From: Adiantum capillus-veneris | Taxonomy: Eukaryota > Streptophyta > Polypodiopsida > Polypodiales > Pteridaceae | Direction of reading: 5' to 3' | DNA: 64,000 nucleotides | Assembly: GCA_014529385.2 (NCBI GenBank) | Contig: CM043959.1 | Location: forward strand, 13,672,809 to 13,736,808 | In this document: piece after piece, positions 34,117 through 46,480 of the stretch | Numbering within the stretch: the first letter of the stretch is position 1 | Layout of the letters: each line of letters opens with the position of its first letter | The notes under the pieces: generated by a model | Told to the model about the DNA's origin: nothing | What the model saw: the letters and a program-made list of their open reading frames with translations, nothing else | Database searches by the model: none | Translations under genes and position numbers: made by a program

Positions 34117-36180
34117 CATGTATCTACCTACAACTGGCATCACATCATAGATAGAGAAGATAGACATGTGCAGATACTCGGCATTTAAGGGGCATGTCAT
34201 ATCCCAATCCGGAGCATCACATTCCTCTGTAAAAAGTTTGGGCATGTTGGAGGCCTCTTTTGACAACCCACAGCTTCACAATGCAACCGGAATCCCCATC
34301 TCTACAACTTGGTGAACTTGGGTACACCATTTGACGTGTTGACTTGGGTAGCGTCATCTAATGTAGTGTCAAGCACCTGCCACGCTTGCATCTTAGGTGT
34401 GGATGGATTTTCTATAACAATGTTTAATTTATCCATTGGCTATTCATCCAATTATGGTATGGATCCTGCACAAGCAACTTGAGTAAAACACACATCATTC
34501 ATTAAACCTACCTTACATAAATATTGCCACTCTTCATTAAAGCTCCTCAACCCTAGTCCTTGACACATGATTAAAAGAAACGCCTACTATTGGGAATTGA
34601 AATGTTGTTCAATGTGCTATAGAAACACTCCTCATTCTCTTTTATACTTTGGGGGGTGCCAATACTTCCAATAGGGATCTACGTACTGTAGTTATATTTA
34701 GTGGAATAGAAATGTTCGTTGCCAAATACTGATGCACTTCAAGCTCCAACTTATATGACAATTCCATCGCAGGAGTGATAAGATCACTTTCCAATTGTTC
34801 AACCAATTGATATATAACAGTAAGCTTTAAATATTTATCCACAGACATCACAAGACACAAACTATATAAGGTAATTATCATGACCAAGACAATCTTGTTT
34901 AATGAGCGGCGCGTCACATTCAGCTCACTCCATGCCATTGTGTTGATTAAAGGCTCACCTATCCATGCCATTGTGTTGATTAAAGTCTCACCTATCCATC
35001 ACAAAAAATAAGATTGGTTTAAAAGTTCATGCACGATTTACCAAAACAAAAGTGCAAGACCGTGCATTCCACGAGGTTACATGCAGGTTTCATGTCATAT
35101 GCTTTGAAGTGTAGTTATATGTTTTAAAGAAAGTCAAAATAAACAAGTGTACTCGAGTATTTTGATCCCTAATCCCAATGACACAAAATCAGGTTGAGCT
35201 ATGTAATTTACATGCAAAGACAAGACAAAAAATCCCCTTCACATGCATGTGTACTTTTCCTACATCATATTGCACATAAGGAAAAGATTATTATCTCTAG
35301 ACTTGCAACTATCTTTTCCCAATCATGATCATCCACCTTGCAACCTAGCCTCTAAAGTGTACACTCCAAGAAGGCTATTTTGACTTCAAGCAACCACAGT
35401 TTCACCACATCAAGCTCAAGTGACTTTCTTAAATCTCTAACTAGCATCCACAAAAGTCAAATTTAGAGTACTGCTCATTATTTTATACATCTTCATTTTC
35501 TTATCCCAAGCCTCCTTGTTCTTCTTTACCCTAGCCATAACTGACTCCGCATAAAATGTCCATGCCACTTGCTTCTCTAGATAATCTATTTTGCTTTCAA
35601 ATTTTCCATACACAAACCCCATTGCAAAAGAGGCTCTTGATATGCATGTAAATGGAGAAGCATAATCTCGTCAAAAAATTCTACTTTAATGGTCTTCAGA
35701 TGGACCTTTTTGCTACTAACACAAATTTGTGTGAAAACTTGGGTACCTTGGGAAAATTTGTGTGAAAAATTTGTCCAAGGTACCCAAGCCAACCAATACC
35801 TAGAAATTTTAGCCTTTAAGAAAGACACATTCAATATATATGCAATGCAAGCTTACAAAAATTCACTCCATTGCATATCTTTGCTGCTAGAGACTTCAAT
35901 GGTTTGTGAGACATTGGACTTGTGAGGGCTCTTGTGCATTGATGCAGCTTTGGGGGCAAGCAAATTCTTGCTGATTTTCTTTGTTGGTGTCATGACCTGA
36001 ATTAGAAAATGCACCTATTCATCATAAGTTCCTCCATATAACATACACATCTCCCTATGTCTTTAACTCTCATGTTTCAACTATGACTGTAATTGTTGTG
36101 AGTGAATATACATAAACCCTAAATCCATGGAACCTTGGAGAGACAATGATTGCAATGGACTCTTAATCCATGAAAAAAAT
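34117..36180. other. No recognisable gene
   Basis: AT-rich sequence. It holds a 33-bp tandem duplication at 34931-34996 (CATGCCATTGTGTTGATTAA units) and an inverted repeat at 35738-35788. Minus-strand frames at 34642-34971 and 35437-35622 (the latter Lys/Glu-rich, YGKFESKIDYLEKQVAW) might be decayed coding sequence, but I do not recognise them. Confidence 0.4.
35738..35788. repeat. Inverted repeat with 14-bp perfect arms
   Basis: Arm CTTGGGTACCTTGG (35738-35751) pairs perfectly with CCAAGGTACCCAAG (35775-35788) across a 23-nt loop. AAATTTGTGTGAAAA also occurs twice around it. It could be a tiny foldback element. Confidence 0.8.
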
Positions 36181-36542
36181 GTAGAGGATAGAGAGAGAGA
36201 GAGAGAGAAATGAAATTTTTATTGACCTTTGCAAAAGGTCTAAAAGACCTATGAGACCAATACAAATGTACATCATCAACACATGTGTCAAGGTCCATTA
36301 CAAAAGAGAGGGAGAGAGAGTTGCTAATAGACATGTGCATGCAAAAATTGTGGCTACACATGCATTTTCTTGTGGGTAGTAGAGTATGCACGAGAGAGAG
36401 AGAGAGAGAGAGATCCATTCTTAATGAACATCTGCTACAAATTAAGGATGAATGAACATATAGATTTATTAACTTTAATGGACGTTTTCCCGTGAGCCGA
36501 TTATATATGCATTCTCTTGTAAACAATAGATTGTGTGTGTGG

Positions 36543-36544
<2 letters not shown>

Positions 36545-36582
<38 letters not shown>
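36545..36582 (+). repeat. (GA)n microsatellite
   Basis: About 19 GA units. Smaller GA tracts lie at 36190-36207 and 36392-36412. The 36.2-36.8 kb frames that include them are low-complexity artefacts. Confidence 0.9.
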
Positions 36583-36585
<3 letters not shown>

Positions 36586-36589
36586 TCGA

Positions 36590-37082
36590 CTACTCTATAT
36601 CTTGTTGGCAATAGAGACCTGTGTATCTTGCTGGCAAAGTGAAGTTCAAGTACAGATTATAACTTCACCACTATGCTTGAACAAAAGTGGTGGGTTGCTG
36701 CTAACAGTGTGGGAAGTTGAAGGGACGGTTTCAGTCAGACTAGCTCCCTTGCTGCCATCATCATTACTCTACTTGACGATGCACATTTGAATTTTCCTCC
36801 CTAAAGTATTTAATAAAAAACAATTTTTAAAGCTGAAATACCCTCGACTTTAAATCCCCCCACTTTAAAGGATTTTTTTTGCAGATCTATCTTTGCCAAG
36901 ACGCTTGAACACTAATTACTAAAAAATAAACCCCTGATCTTTGTTAACAACCAAGCATTGCTATATACACAACCCATCATCATCTTGCCGAAGTTTGAGT
37001 TTATAATCGTTGTTAAAATGGCGACTTACCTGTCAAACGGCTTATCAATGTTTGGTATCAATAATGGAGAAGTCCCTTAGGA

Positions 37083-37128
<46 letters not shown>

Positions 37129-37618
37129 GAGAAAAGTTCATGAGAGACCTCAAAGAACTGTCCGACACAGAGAGGAACGCCCGGGGGGGGGGGGGGGGGG
37201 GGGGGGGATGTAGGGATGCATCACTCTTCATCTCATGGACATAACATATAATCCTTGGCCATTGAATTAATATCACCAGAAGTAGATCGTTCAAACACGT
37301 GTTGATGAAGTAGATATTTTTCATTTGGAAAAAAACATGGAGATTGCCTTCCAATGGAAAGGAAGCATTCCGAGTAGAGTAGAATGTATAAGTGGAACAC
37401 GTACAGGCTTGTCTGAGAATGCAAAGGCATCCACAAAATCCATTAATGAGAGTGCCCATGCATGCATGCATGGATATTCTATCTACTCTGAACATAGAAA
37501 GATGGTGTAGATGACACCGGCCTTCTTCAAAACCGTCTCAAAGTTCCTATCAGGTTGGGGGCCTATCTATGTACATTAGTACTCTGTTCACGTCAAAAGT
37601 ATGTTGTAAGTGTCTTAG
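36590..37618. other. Intergenic sequence downstream of the NAC gene
   Basis: No gene recognised. It holds a GA microsatellite at 37087-37126 and a run of 25 G at 37183-37207. The 3' end of the minus-strand NAC transcript should lie in the right part, but I could not pick out a clear polyadenylation signal. Confidence 0.5.
37183..37207 (+). repeat. Homopolymer run of 25 G
   Basis: CC followed by 25 consecutive G residues, about 60 bp from a GA microsatellite. On the minus strand it is a C run that yields a spurious poly-Pro peptide. Such a run can form G-quadruplex structures and is also prone to sequencing error. Confidence 0.9.
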
Positions 37619-38371
37619 CTATTTCTCCTCTTCCTCCTCGGGAAGATCCAGCTGCGATTCATCAACATGATCACACACAACTCCATCATCCTGATCAATT
37701 ACATGATCACCCACGTCTTTACTCATGGGAATAGGCTTGCATTCTTCCATGTGCGCATAAAGGCTAATAGTGGGCAGGTTTCCAGGCTCAACATCATCAT
37801 CAAGTTGCAAGCCATTGGCAGAGCTTGAATGTGAGCAGATACCGGAAGCTGGGTCGAGTACGGAGCTTACCTGCTGTGATTTGCTGCTCTTGGATTTTTT
37901 CTTGACAACTCTGCATACAACTAAAGGCGGTGCTGATGCGCGTTGTGGAGCAGTAGTAACAAGTTGGTACTCATGCATGACCCAATCTGTGCGCTCACCA
38001 GACGGTGCACGCCCCTTGTAAAACACAAGGGTTTTCTTCACACCCAGAAGAGCTCGGGATTGGGAATCACAAATTGAGCGGTCTCTGCCTGTAGCTTTCC
38101 AGTAGCCTGAAATAGTAGCTCTGTTGGTGCGCTGCCCTCTGGGATATTTCTTGTCGGAACTATGAAAAAAGTACCAGGCTTCTGATTCTCTGCTGGAGAT
38201 GCACGAGAAGCTGGGAAGCTCCCATGGATCGTGTCTGTATAAATCCACCTCTGCGATCACGTTAGAATGGAGCTCCATGCCTGTGGCTTTCCTCCTCAAG
38301 TAGAAGGCAACAAGCTCTTCATCTGTCGGGTGAAACCGGAAGCCAGGAGGAAGCACCATGCGCACAGCCAT
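37619..38371 (-). CDS. NAC-domain transcription factor
   Basis: An intact 250-residue protein, single exon, ATG at 38371 and TAG at 37619. It carries all five NAC subdomains: [20 protein letters not shown] (residues 7-25); [14 protein letters not shown] (41-53); [21 protein letters not shown] to [10 protein letters not shown] (65-98); [14 protein letters not shown] to DWVMHEYQL (111-137); [10 protein letters not shown] (151-159), with a basic nuclear-localisation-like [12 protein letters not shown] proteins are plant-specific nuclear DNA-binding regulators that dimerise through this domain. The C-terminal ~85 residues are acidic and Ser-rich, ending [10 protein letters not shown], as expected for an activation region. 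A second ATG at residue 5 is an equally plausible start. The lack of introns is unusual, since most NAC genes have one or two within the domain. Which NAC subgroup it belongs to needs a phylogeny. It is the only intact host gene seen. Confidence 0.96.
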   Translation of the reverse strand: MAVRMVLPPGFRFHPTDEELVAFYLRRKATGMELHSNVIAEVDLYRHDPWELPSFSCISSRESEAWYFFHSSDKKYPRGQRTNRATISGYWKATGRDRSICDSQSRALLGVKKTLVFYKGRAPSGERTDWVMHEYQLVTTAPQRASAPPLVVCRVVKKKSKSSKSQQVSSVLDPASGICSHSSSANGLQLDDDVEPGNLPTISLYAHMEECKPIPMSKDVGDHVIDQDDGVVCDHVDESQLDLPEEEEEK

Positions 38372-38587
38372 CTCTCTCTCTGTCTCTCTCTCTCTCCCCT
38401 TCTGCGTGCTATCTCCGCTTCTAAATTTGTCTCTGTTACTTCCCTTCCCTTTGCTTACAAGGATGGCTTCGCTTGCTTGCTCTAAACGTAAACACGCTTC
38501 TTACAAACGTAACGGTCCCTTGCGTAGCGTTCAAGTTAGCTGAACTGCCTCTACCGTGAAAAGCAAGTAATCGGAACCTCTCACATT

Positions 38588-38642
<55 letters not shown>

Positions 38643-38644
38643 AC
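38372..38644 (-). promoter_or_regulatory. Leader and promoter-proximal region of the NAC gene
   Basis: Upstream of the NAC start the coding strand is GA-rich (38372-38397), and a (TC)n(AC)n tract lies at 38591-38644 (14 TC units, then 13 AC units, on the plus strand). GA/CT stretches in 5' leaders and core promoters are common in plants. No convincing TATA box was found. Confidence 0.45.
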
Positions 38645-38969
38645 ATTGTGTCACCGTGTAGCCGGAGGTAGCAGGGAACACCAGCCGGATCAGGACCATT
38701 TGCTATGCGAATGGTTGGCCGCCACCTCAAATAGGGGGTGAAAAAAGGGCAAAGATACCATCCAATATTGATCAACTATATATGATCTAAGGGGGTCTTA
38801 GTTGATGTGATGAGTGAGACGCGAGGATGCTACCTACAGCAGCAAAAAGAGTGAATCTCTTTTACCTAAATAAAACCTGCAATTAGTGCATTGACATCAT
38901 TATCAATGCTACTTATTGTCTTTCTGAGGTCATTGGGCTCATTGTCAGCCCTCAAAAAACTTTGTATGA

Positions 38970-39009
<40 letters not shown>

Positions 39010-39860
39010 GTGCTATCAAGAAAGAGATCAGAGAGAAGAAGAAGTTCAAACATCTAAAAGACCACCCCAAAGACCTTTGAGAGAGAAAAGGAAAAGAACC
39101 CCCATGGGTCATCAGAAGCGGCCCCTACGGGTGACGTCCAAAGATGAAAGGAGACAGGAGCCCCCTCACTCATTGTGCATGAAACTAATCATCTGTAGAG
39201 TATAGCCATGAGCTTTGTCCCACTTTGACCAGCCCCAAGTACAATATAGACCGCTTGACCATTCATTGTCAAGACACATGATCAGTTTTGGTTTCTTCGT
39301 GGCTCCTCACTGCTACGTTTTGCATTCGTTCAGGTCAATCAAAAGCTTCATCCATTGTTACGCTAAGCAAGGCCATCCATCTAACAGCATAATAATTATA
39401 TCAACCCGTATATGGATGCATTGTCAAAAGCAATATCACCCGTGGACATTTTGAACCCTCGGTAGCAGTCATACATGTTAAGACCACTGTGGGATTAGGC
39501 TCTCTGGCCCTCCCAACACTCCAGCACCCCCATCACTATGGCTCATGATCATTGCCGCCCTTGCAAGTTGCCCTAATTTGGCCGCCCTTGCAAATTGCTA
39601 GCTCATCAAGGCTTCACAACATTAGCACCTTCCTGGAACCTACAGGCAATAAGGCCTCATGATTGCGCGCTTGCTTACCCTCTTCTTCACAACCATAGAT
39701 TGCAGCCCAAGGCTTCAGCTGGGATGATATAGCTTGGGGCCATACTTGCCAAACAAGTGCATTGCCAGTACAACCAAGGAGGAGGAGGAGGGCCACGGTA
39801 CCATCATCGCTAGATGCATGCTGAAGTACGCATAGCTAGAGCCTCCCTAAATTTGAGTGT
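38645..39860. other. Intergenic, no recognisable gene
   Basis: It contains a (GA)n tract at 38975-39008. Frames at 38891-39205 and 39215-39454 have no domain support. Confidence 0.45.
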
Positions 39861-39861
39861 G

Positions 39862-40511
<650 letters not shown>

Positions 40512-41524
40512 AATTTTTTGTATTTTGTTGAATAATTGAAAGTGAGATCGAGTAATGAGCATTAGGTTTTACGTAGCCCATCATGTGCAAGCGACTTGTG
40601 AAGATGTAGAGCAGGAGACTTAGAGGTGTCTTGCGATAGAGCTAACATGTGGTAACCTCAACTGGTTGAATGGTCGACATGGTGGGAATCAGGATGCTTC
40701 CCTTGGTGGGTTGCAAATGACTCGGTGGGGGTCTGGAATGGGAGTTGGTCTCTTCAAACAGCTTATTCCAGTGTTAGAATTCAGAGCTACTAATTATCTC
40801 ATCAGTTCACTTAGCGAGAATTGAAACAGAGTACTGGACTGAGATAGAGAATTGAACTAGAATGATATACTGAAATGAAAGACACAACTGGAAGACTAGA
40901 AATAGTATTTGTAGATTCAGATCATTAGCTCAAGGATAACCCAGTACAGTGTACAATGGGTTTAAGCTCAGATGAAGTCTGAGGATTGATTACAAGAGTA
41001 AATGATTACAAGGTGAATCTAGAAGCTAAGAGCTCGTAAACCAAAAGTGTTTAGAAAGCCAAAACTCAAAAAGCCAAGAAGCTCGTCGTTTACAGTGTAG
41101 CGGGTCCTATTTATAGCTCTTAGGAGTTACTACAATAACTGCATGCGGTAATTACTGCCAATGTAACTGTTCCCGCTTCCCGTTGGTCGGCCTTCTAAGG
41201 GGCATTTCTCGCCTGCTAGGAGTGTCCTCGCCTTCTACATCCTTCCCTCCTTTCTTGAATTTTGATATAATCCAAAATTTCCTCTGACTGGAAAAATTCC
41301 ACCAAAACCCTAAACCCTAAACACTTCTGGTTTTCAGAGATGGCCGATGTTTCTCATGATAGTACTCTTTTGATATTACTAGCTTTCTACCATACTTCAT
41401 GCTTGTTGAGTGCTTGGTGACACACATATAGTTGTAATTCCAAGGGTGTCCAGCCAAGGAGACTCCGGTGCCTAGTGGATGGTTGGCGTTTGATTCTGAG
41501 ATGGAACTACCTAGTATCCTTCCA
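40512..41524 (-). repeat. Probable 3' LTR region of the Athila-like element
   Basis: It lies downstream of the coiled-coil ORF in the minus direction. A minus-strand TATAAATA box is at 41108-41115 (CTATAAATAGG). LTR ends were not identified. Two CCCTAAA units near 41306 are too few to be telomeric. Confidence 0.4.
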
Positions 41525-43185
41525 CTAAACCCGCTTCCTCTTGCCCTTCTTTTGTGTTGGTGACTCAGAAGTCTCAGTGCCAGCATTTTCCTTCCGGATA
41601 AGTCTGTAAATAGCCTCCTGCTCAAGTTGATTCGGCCTTTCAGTGAACATCTCAAATTCATAAGGCGTGAGGGCGTTGTAGGATTTGGTGTCGGGATCAT
41701 ACAAACTGTGTTTGCCCTTTGTCAGACAGGTTCTGGCCAATTGATGACAATGTGAGGCTGTGTGGATCCATCCCTGTGGGAGAGGCTGATTCGTCTTAAT
41801 TCTACCTTCAAAGAGAATCTCAGCCATCTCTCTGTATTGTGGTCCCAGTCCTGGTTTGGCAGTGATATCCTTTTCAGGAATCTTGGAAGACTCCACAGTT
41901 AGTTGAAGTAACTGATTTGTGACCTTCGTTAATCTACGGAGCTGGATCTTCCACTGTCCCATTTCTCCCTGTGGTAGCTGATCCACCAGCTCCAGAGTCT
42001 GAGGGTGGGGAAGGAGTCTGCCAGGTTGTCCTCCCCTTCCTCAGCCTGCTCGTCTTTTCTCTCAGACTCCTCATCGAGATCATTTTGCTTACTGATATAA
42101 TCTATGATGGCATGATTTGCTAAGACTGTGTTGTATTCAGAGATCTTTTCTTGCAGATCACTCTACATAGTCTCCATGAGTGCCTTCAAATTGTCCATAT
42201 TCAGAGTTACATTGCCTTGTGGATTCAAAATATCAGCAAGGTTATTATAAATGTATCTCTCTGTAAGGGAAGCCTTTAATGCAGTGTGGGTTGTCAGCAC
42301 TTCGTTGAAGTCTACACGCTTCATTCGTAGAGCAGAGTCTAAAATCTATCAGCATCTCTTAAGGCTGCTACCTTGTCTTCATTTAATTGCCGATTTTCTG
42401 TTTCTATCTTGAGCAGCTTTGTTTGCAGCTCCTTAACTGTTCTTGCTGACTGATTTTCAGCAATACCATGCCTAAGAGATTGTGCATCCCCATCCTTCTG
42501 AAGTTTTTGAATCTGCTGTTGGTGGCTGCTTTCCAGTTCTTCTTTCAGCTTAGCCACTTCTTCATTGGAAGTCGACGAATCCATCATCTGTCCTAAGGAA
42601 TTGACAATGGTGTTCCATGATGCTTGGATAAGCGTTGAGCATCCATCAGCTACTGTAGCTGAGTCAAATTGAACTAGCTCATAAACCATGATGGGAGCTA
42701 CGTATGGCAATGCTGCCAAATCTGGTTTTTGAAGATCAATCGGCCTTTAAGAAGGTTATGTTGTAATTGTTGCAATCGATCCTTCTTGGCTACGGATAAA
42801 GCCATTTCGTTGAAAAGGATTTTGTTGGTCGGGCTGGCAGGTGTTGGGCCCTTTCCTTTGTCAGTATTGATTGCCACCTGTTCAGTGCTTGGCATTTCTT
42901 ACTGGCCTTTTCCAATGCTGATTTTTGTTGGAGTCTGCTTTTCAGGTATTGCCAAAGTCCGGCCTGCTGAGTATTTTTCAATGGGCAAGGGCTTGACCTC
43001 TCTCAGTTGCTTCAGTAGAGCAATACTCTTTGTCAACATAATCCTTGGTTTCTTTGAACCACCGGCCTCCTCCTGTGTGGCCTTGCTCTTCTATCTAGTT
43101 ATGGCCAATTGATTGCCTGGAGCCTCTTTGTTTGAAGATAGCTCTGCATTGTTTGTGGCTGGAATGGGCTTTGGACTCCAAGCCA
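41525..43185 (-). pseudogene. Coiled-coil ORF in the env-like position of the Athila-like element
   Basis: On the minus strand, directly downstream of integrase, a frame opens MAWSPKPIPATNNAELSSNK at 43185. After stops it continues through a Lys/Gln segment, an Ala-rich stretch, and a clear coiled coil (EEVAKLKEELESSHQQQIQK; KLLKIETENRQLNEDKVAAL). It ends in a C-terminal domain ([32 protein letters not shown]) with a basic tail QKKGKRKRV that could be a nuclear localisation signal. Several in-frame stops and frameshifts break it. Extra ORFs after pol are known in Athila-group elements, where they are called env-like. No signal peptide or clear transmembrane segment is visible here, so an envelope role is not supported. 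Confidence 0.6.
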
Positions 43186-43199
43186 TCTTTACCTAGAAA

Positions 43200-43990
43200 G
43201 AGGCTTCTGGAGCAATTGCCCAGTATAGAAATTGCCAGACATACCAAGCTTTGAATACACTCTAAGATTTTGTCTGGAGCTTAAGATCCCATTGGTGTGG
43301 TTCCTTCTGAACAATCTTGGTGAGAATATTCTTAATGGTTTTGTTACTGCTCTCTGTCATCAAAATTTACATGGTATCATTAATAACATGTGTTCCTTGA
43401 TCAGACACGATCTCAATGGGGCATCCATAGCGGAAAATAATGTTTTTAAATAGGAAAACAGTAGTGGACTTTGCAATATTATCTGGAAGAGCCTTGGCCT
43501 ATACCCATATAGTGACATAATAGGTAGCCATCAAGATATACCGGTTCTTCCTTGGAGTGACCTTCTTGAATGGTCCCATGAATTCCAGACCCCATTTCAT
43601 GAATATCCTAGTGGTTGAACTAGAGTAAGTGCAGTCATATCAATCGTTGTTGGTCTGCCCATTCTCTGACATATATCACAAGTTTTGCAAAAACTTTGAA
43701 CATCTGCTATCAGAATTTTCCATCATAATCCAACTTGCAAAATCTTCTTATAATTAATATCAGTGGAGAAGTGTCCTCCATAATTCCCATCGTGTGCTTC
43801 AGAGATGACTTGCATCCTTTCTTCCATTGGCAGACACCTTCAAAGAACACCATCTACACCCAATCTATAGAGCAATCCTCCTATGATGGTGAGCTTCAGA
43901 CTCTTAATAATCAGAGCTTTCCTCTAATTCTAAGTCTAGTTTTTTGGGAATCCTCTTTTTGAAAGGAGCTGATATACATCATATCATTCT
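43200..43990 (-). pseudogene. Ty3 (Athila-like) integrase remnant
   Basis: Minus-strand frames contain CQRMGRPTTIDM (end of the zinc-binding region), LEFMGPFKKVTPRKNRYI with the first core Asp position changed, and FKNIIFRYGCPIEIVSDQGT with the second catalytic Asp. Stops and frameshifts occur every 50-100 bases. The part after HVINDTM is not readable. It sits between RNase H and the coiled-coil ORF. Confidence 0.75.
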
Positions 43991-44005
43991 GGATCTGTAT
44001 TTTCC

Positions 44006-45725
44006 TCAGTTGTCACCTTGAAACAGCTCTGCATCTACTGGCTCATCCCTCAAGGATATTTCGGAGTAGCCTTCAGTACTTCTGGACATAAAATCAGCAC
44101 CACAATGAGATTTATCGAGCTTGTGGAATATGCGGAATTCAAACTCCATCAGGAACATCATCCATTTGATCAATCTTCCTTGGATAATAACTTTATTAAT
44201 AAAAAATAGTAATGCATGATGATCCATATAGAAATGAAATAATTTGCCCAATAAATAATGTTGAAACTTGGTGGCACTAAAAACCATTCCTAAGGCTTCT
44301 CTCTCCGTGGTAGTATATCCTTGTTCAGCTTGACCGAATCTTCGACTGGCAAAATACACTGGATAATCAATCCTCCCATCTGGTTGAGCAAGTATTGCCC
44401 CCATTGTCAGTCCCGAAGCATCGACATGTACATGGAATATAACATCCCAGTCTGGTTGTCAGAGTACTGGCTTACTGAAAATGGCATTTTTAAGACATTG
44501 GAAGCTTTCCTCACATTCAGAAGTCCACATGAACTTACTGGTTTTCTTGGTAAGCTCATATAAAGGTAATGCCTTGGAAGAAAACATGTAAACAAATCTC
44601 CTATAAAAATTTATGTATCCCAAGAATAAACTTAATTTAAATGTTGTGCGGGGTGCCTTGGCCTGCTGGACACACTAGATTTTATCATTGGCCATCTCTA
44701 TGCCATTCCTAGACACTACATGCCCCAGTAATTGTCCCTTCCAGAACAAAAAAATAGACTTGAATGGATTCAAATAGATCCTCTTCTCCTTACATCGTTG
44801 GAAAACCATTTCCAGAAATAGTAGATGCTCCTCCTCGATTGAGAATACAGTGAAGTCATCCATAAATAGAGCTAGAAATCGGTGCAAGATTTCACTAAAT
44901 ATCTCCATCATACAAGGTTGAAATGTTGATGGAGCATTGCAGAGACCAAATGGCATGACTAAATACATGAATGCATCCCATTCAGTAATAAAAGTTTTTT
45001 TTTTCAATCTTCAGGAGCAATCTTTAACTGATTATAACCACTATAGCCATCCATAAAAATATGCATATCATGGCCTGCAATCTCATCAAGAAGCATACCA
45101 GTAAAAGGTAATGGAAAAGGATCTTTGATGGTTTGAGCATTCAACTTTCAGTAATCCACACAGACTCTGAGCTTTCCATTCTTCTTTGGTACTATCACAG
45201 TAGGGAATAGCCAGTCACTATTGGTGACTTTTGTGATGAATCCAGCTTTCAGAAGGCTGTCAATTTCCTCTTTGACCTTCTTAGCATAGTTTGGATTCAT
45301 TTTGTACCTTTGCAGATGCACTGGTCTGGCTTCAAAGGTATTTTGTGTTGGTAAACCTCTGGATCTACACCTTTTAAATCAATATGTTCCCATGCAAAAA
45401 CGTCTTTGTATTTTTGGAACATAAGTCGGGCTTTTTCTTTCATTTCTGGGTTCAGATGCTTATTTACTTTGATCAATCGAGGACTTTCTTCAGAACCCAG
45501 ATTCCATTCTTCAATTTCTTGATCATCTGGAAGCAACCAATTCGGCCCACCTCCCTTCCTTTTGGTTGACTCTTTAGCATAATCCCATGATGGACCTATT
45601 AGTTCTAGATTTTCATTCTGAACTCTAGTAACTTCTTCAGAGTGCACCTCTTGAGTGTATGATAGTGTACTAGAATCTGAACAGTCTTCTTTGGAGCCGG
45701 TTGGTTTCTCTGCCTGTCCAATCAA
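44006..45725 (-). pseudogene. Ty3 (Athila-like) reverse transcriptase and RNase H
   Basis: Reading leftward: a linker ending YKDVFAWEHIDLKGVDPEVY (45297-45725); RT blocks AGFITKVTNSDWLFPTVIVP, IFMDGYSGYNQLKIAPED and YLVMPFGLCNAPSTFQ; the catalytic LFMDDFTVFS (44675-45007); then RNase H with MGAILAQPDGRIDYPVYFAS, QGYTTTEREALGMVFSATKF and the HYLLG-DH motif (44006-44404). FMDGYSGYN and FMDDF are characteristic of the Tat/Athila branch. Frameshifts separate the three parts, near 45010, 45295 and 44550. Confidence 0.9.
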
Positions 45726-45965
45726 CTGAACTGGTCTTTCTCCAGGATTCAGTTCAATGAACTAATCTAGAAATTACTTCCTCTATTTTTCATCTTGATC
45801 CTTGTCAAATAATATTGCATTTAAGTCTATTTCAACCAATGGAAAAATATTCATTGCTGCCAGCATCCTTTCAATCTTCTTAACCCCATACTTTTGGAAA
45901 AGCTCTTCTAGTCGCAGTGCCCTCTTCCAGTTTCTGGTGTTATTTGTTTGGATCTGATTCTACTA

Positions 45966-46346
45966 CTAGTGCCATGTATTGTCAGGGTCTCTGATTAGAT
46001 AATCATGAACAGCCTGCGTCGTCCGCAGCCATGGGCATCCCAGTAGCATACCATATGCTCCTTGAACATCCAGTACCAGAAAGCTGGTTTTGAATTTTTC
46101 TTTACCCAGCCTTATCTGCATATTCTCGATCATATCACTTGCTTGAACAACTCTATGATCGGCCATTCGAACCTTAAAGGGTGTTGGTTTCAAATCTATA
46201 ATACTCAGTCTTTGTTGAAGATGTGTCCCCAGGATATTCACACATGCTTCTCCATCCAATATAACATCGGATAGCGGCTCCCATTGTTTCCTGACCTTGT
46301 AGTCCACCTGGATTACCAACACTTCATCATCTCTGACAGCCGCCAA
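45966..46346 (-). pseudogene. Ty3 (Athila-like) protease
   Basis: The frame carries VLVIQVDYKVRKQWEPLSDV, then ILDGEACVNIL at the active site, QIRLGKEKFKTSFLVLDV, and the closing YGMLLGCPWL. This is the full retropepsin order for Tat/Athila elements. The active-site triad position reads D-G-E-A instead of D-G/S-G-A/S, so it may be dead. Confidence 0.8.
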
Positions 46347-46480
46347 ATCAACTTCTCTGGCATTGGTTTCATCCTTTCTTCGATGTGTCTGATGAATTTT
46401 GCTGCTTCAGGCAAAGTCTTCCTAATATCTTATAATCCAGCTGTCAGTTTCTAAATTCTTTCATGGGTTTTGACATGAAT

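Noticed and set aside
35437-35622. Lys/Glu-rich 61-codon minus-strand frame as a possible exon
   Set aside because: No domain recognised, no splice sites or neighbouring exons that I could support.
37058-37495. 145-codon minus-strand frame with poly-Pro and SLSLSL stretches
   Set aside because: Created by the G25 run and the GA microsatellite.
41300-41325. Telomere-like CCCTAAA units
   Set aside because: Only two adjacent units; too short for an interstitial telomere array and common by chance in plant noncoding DNA.
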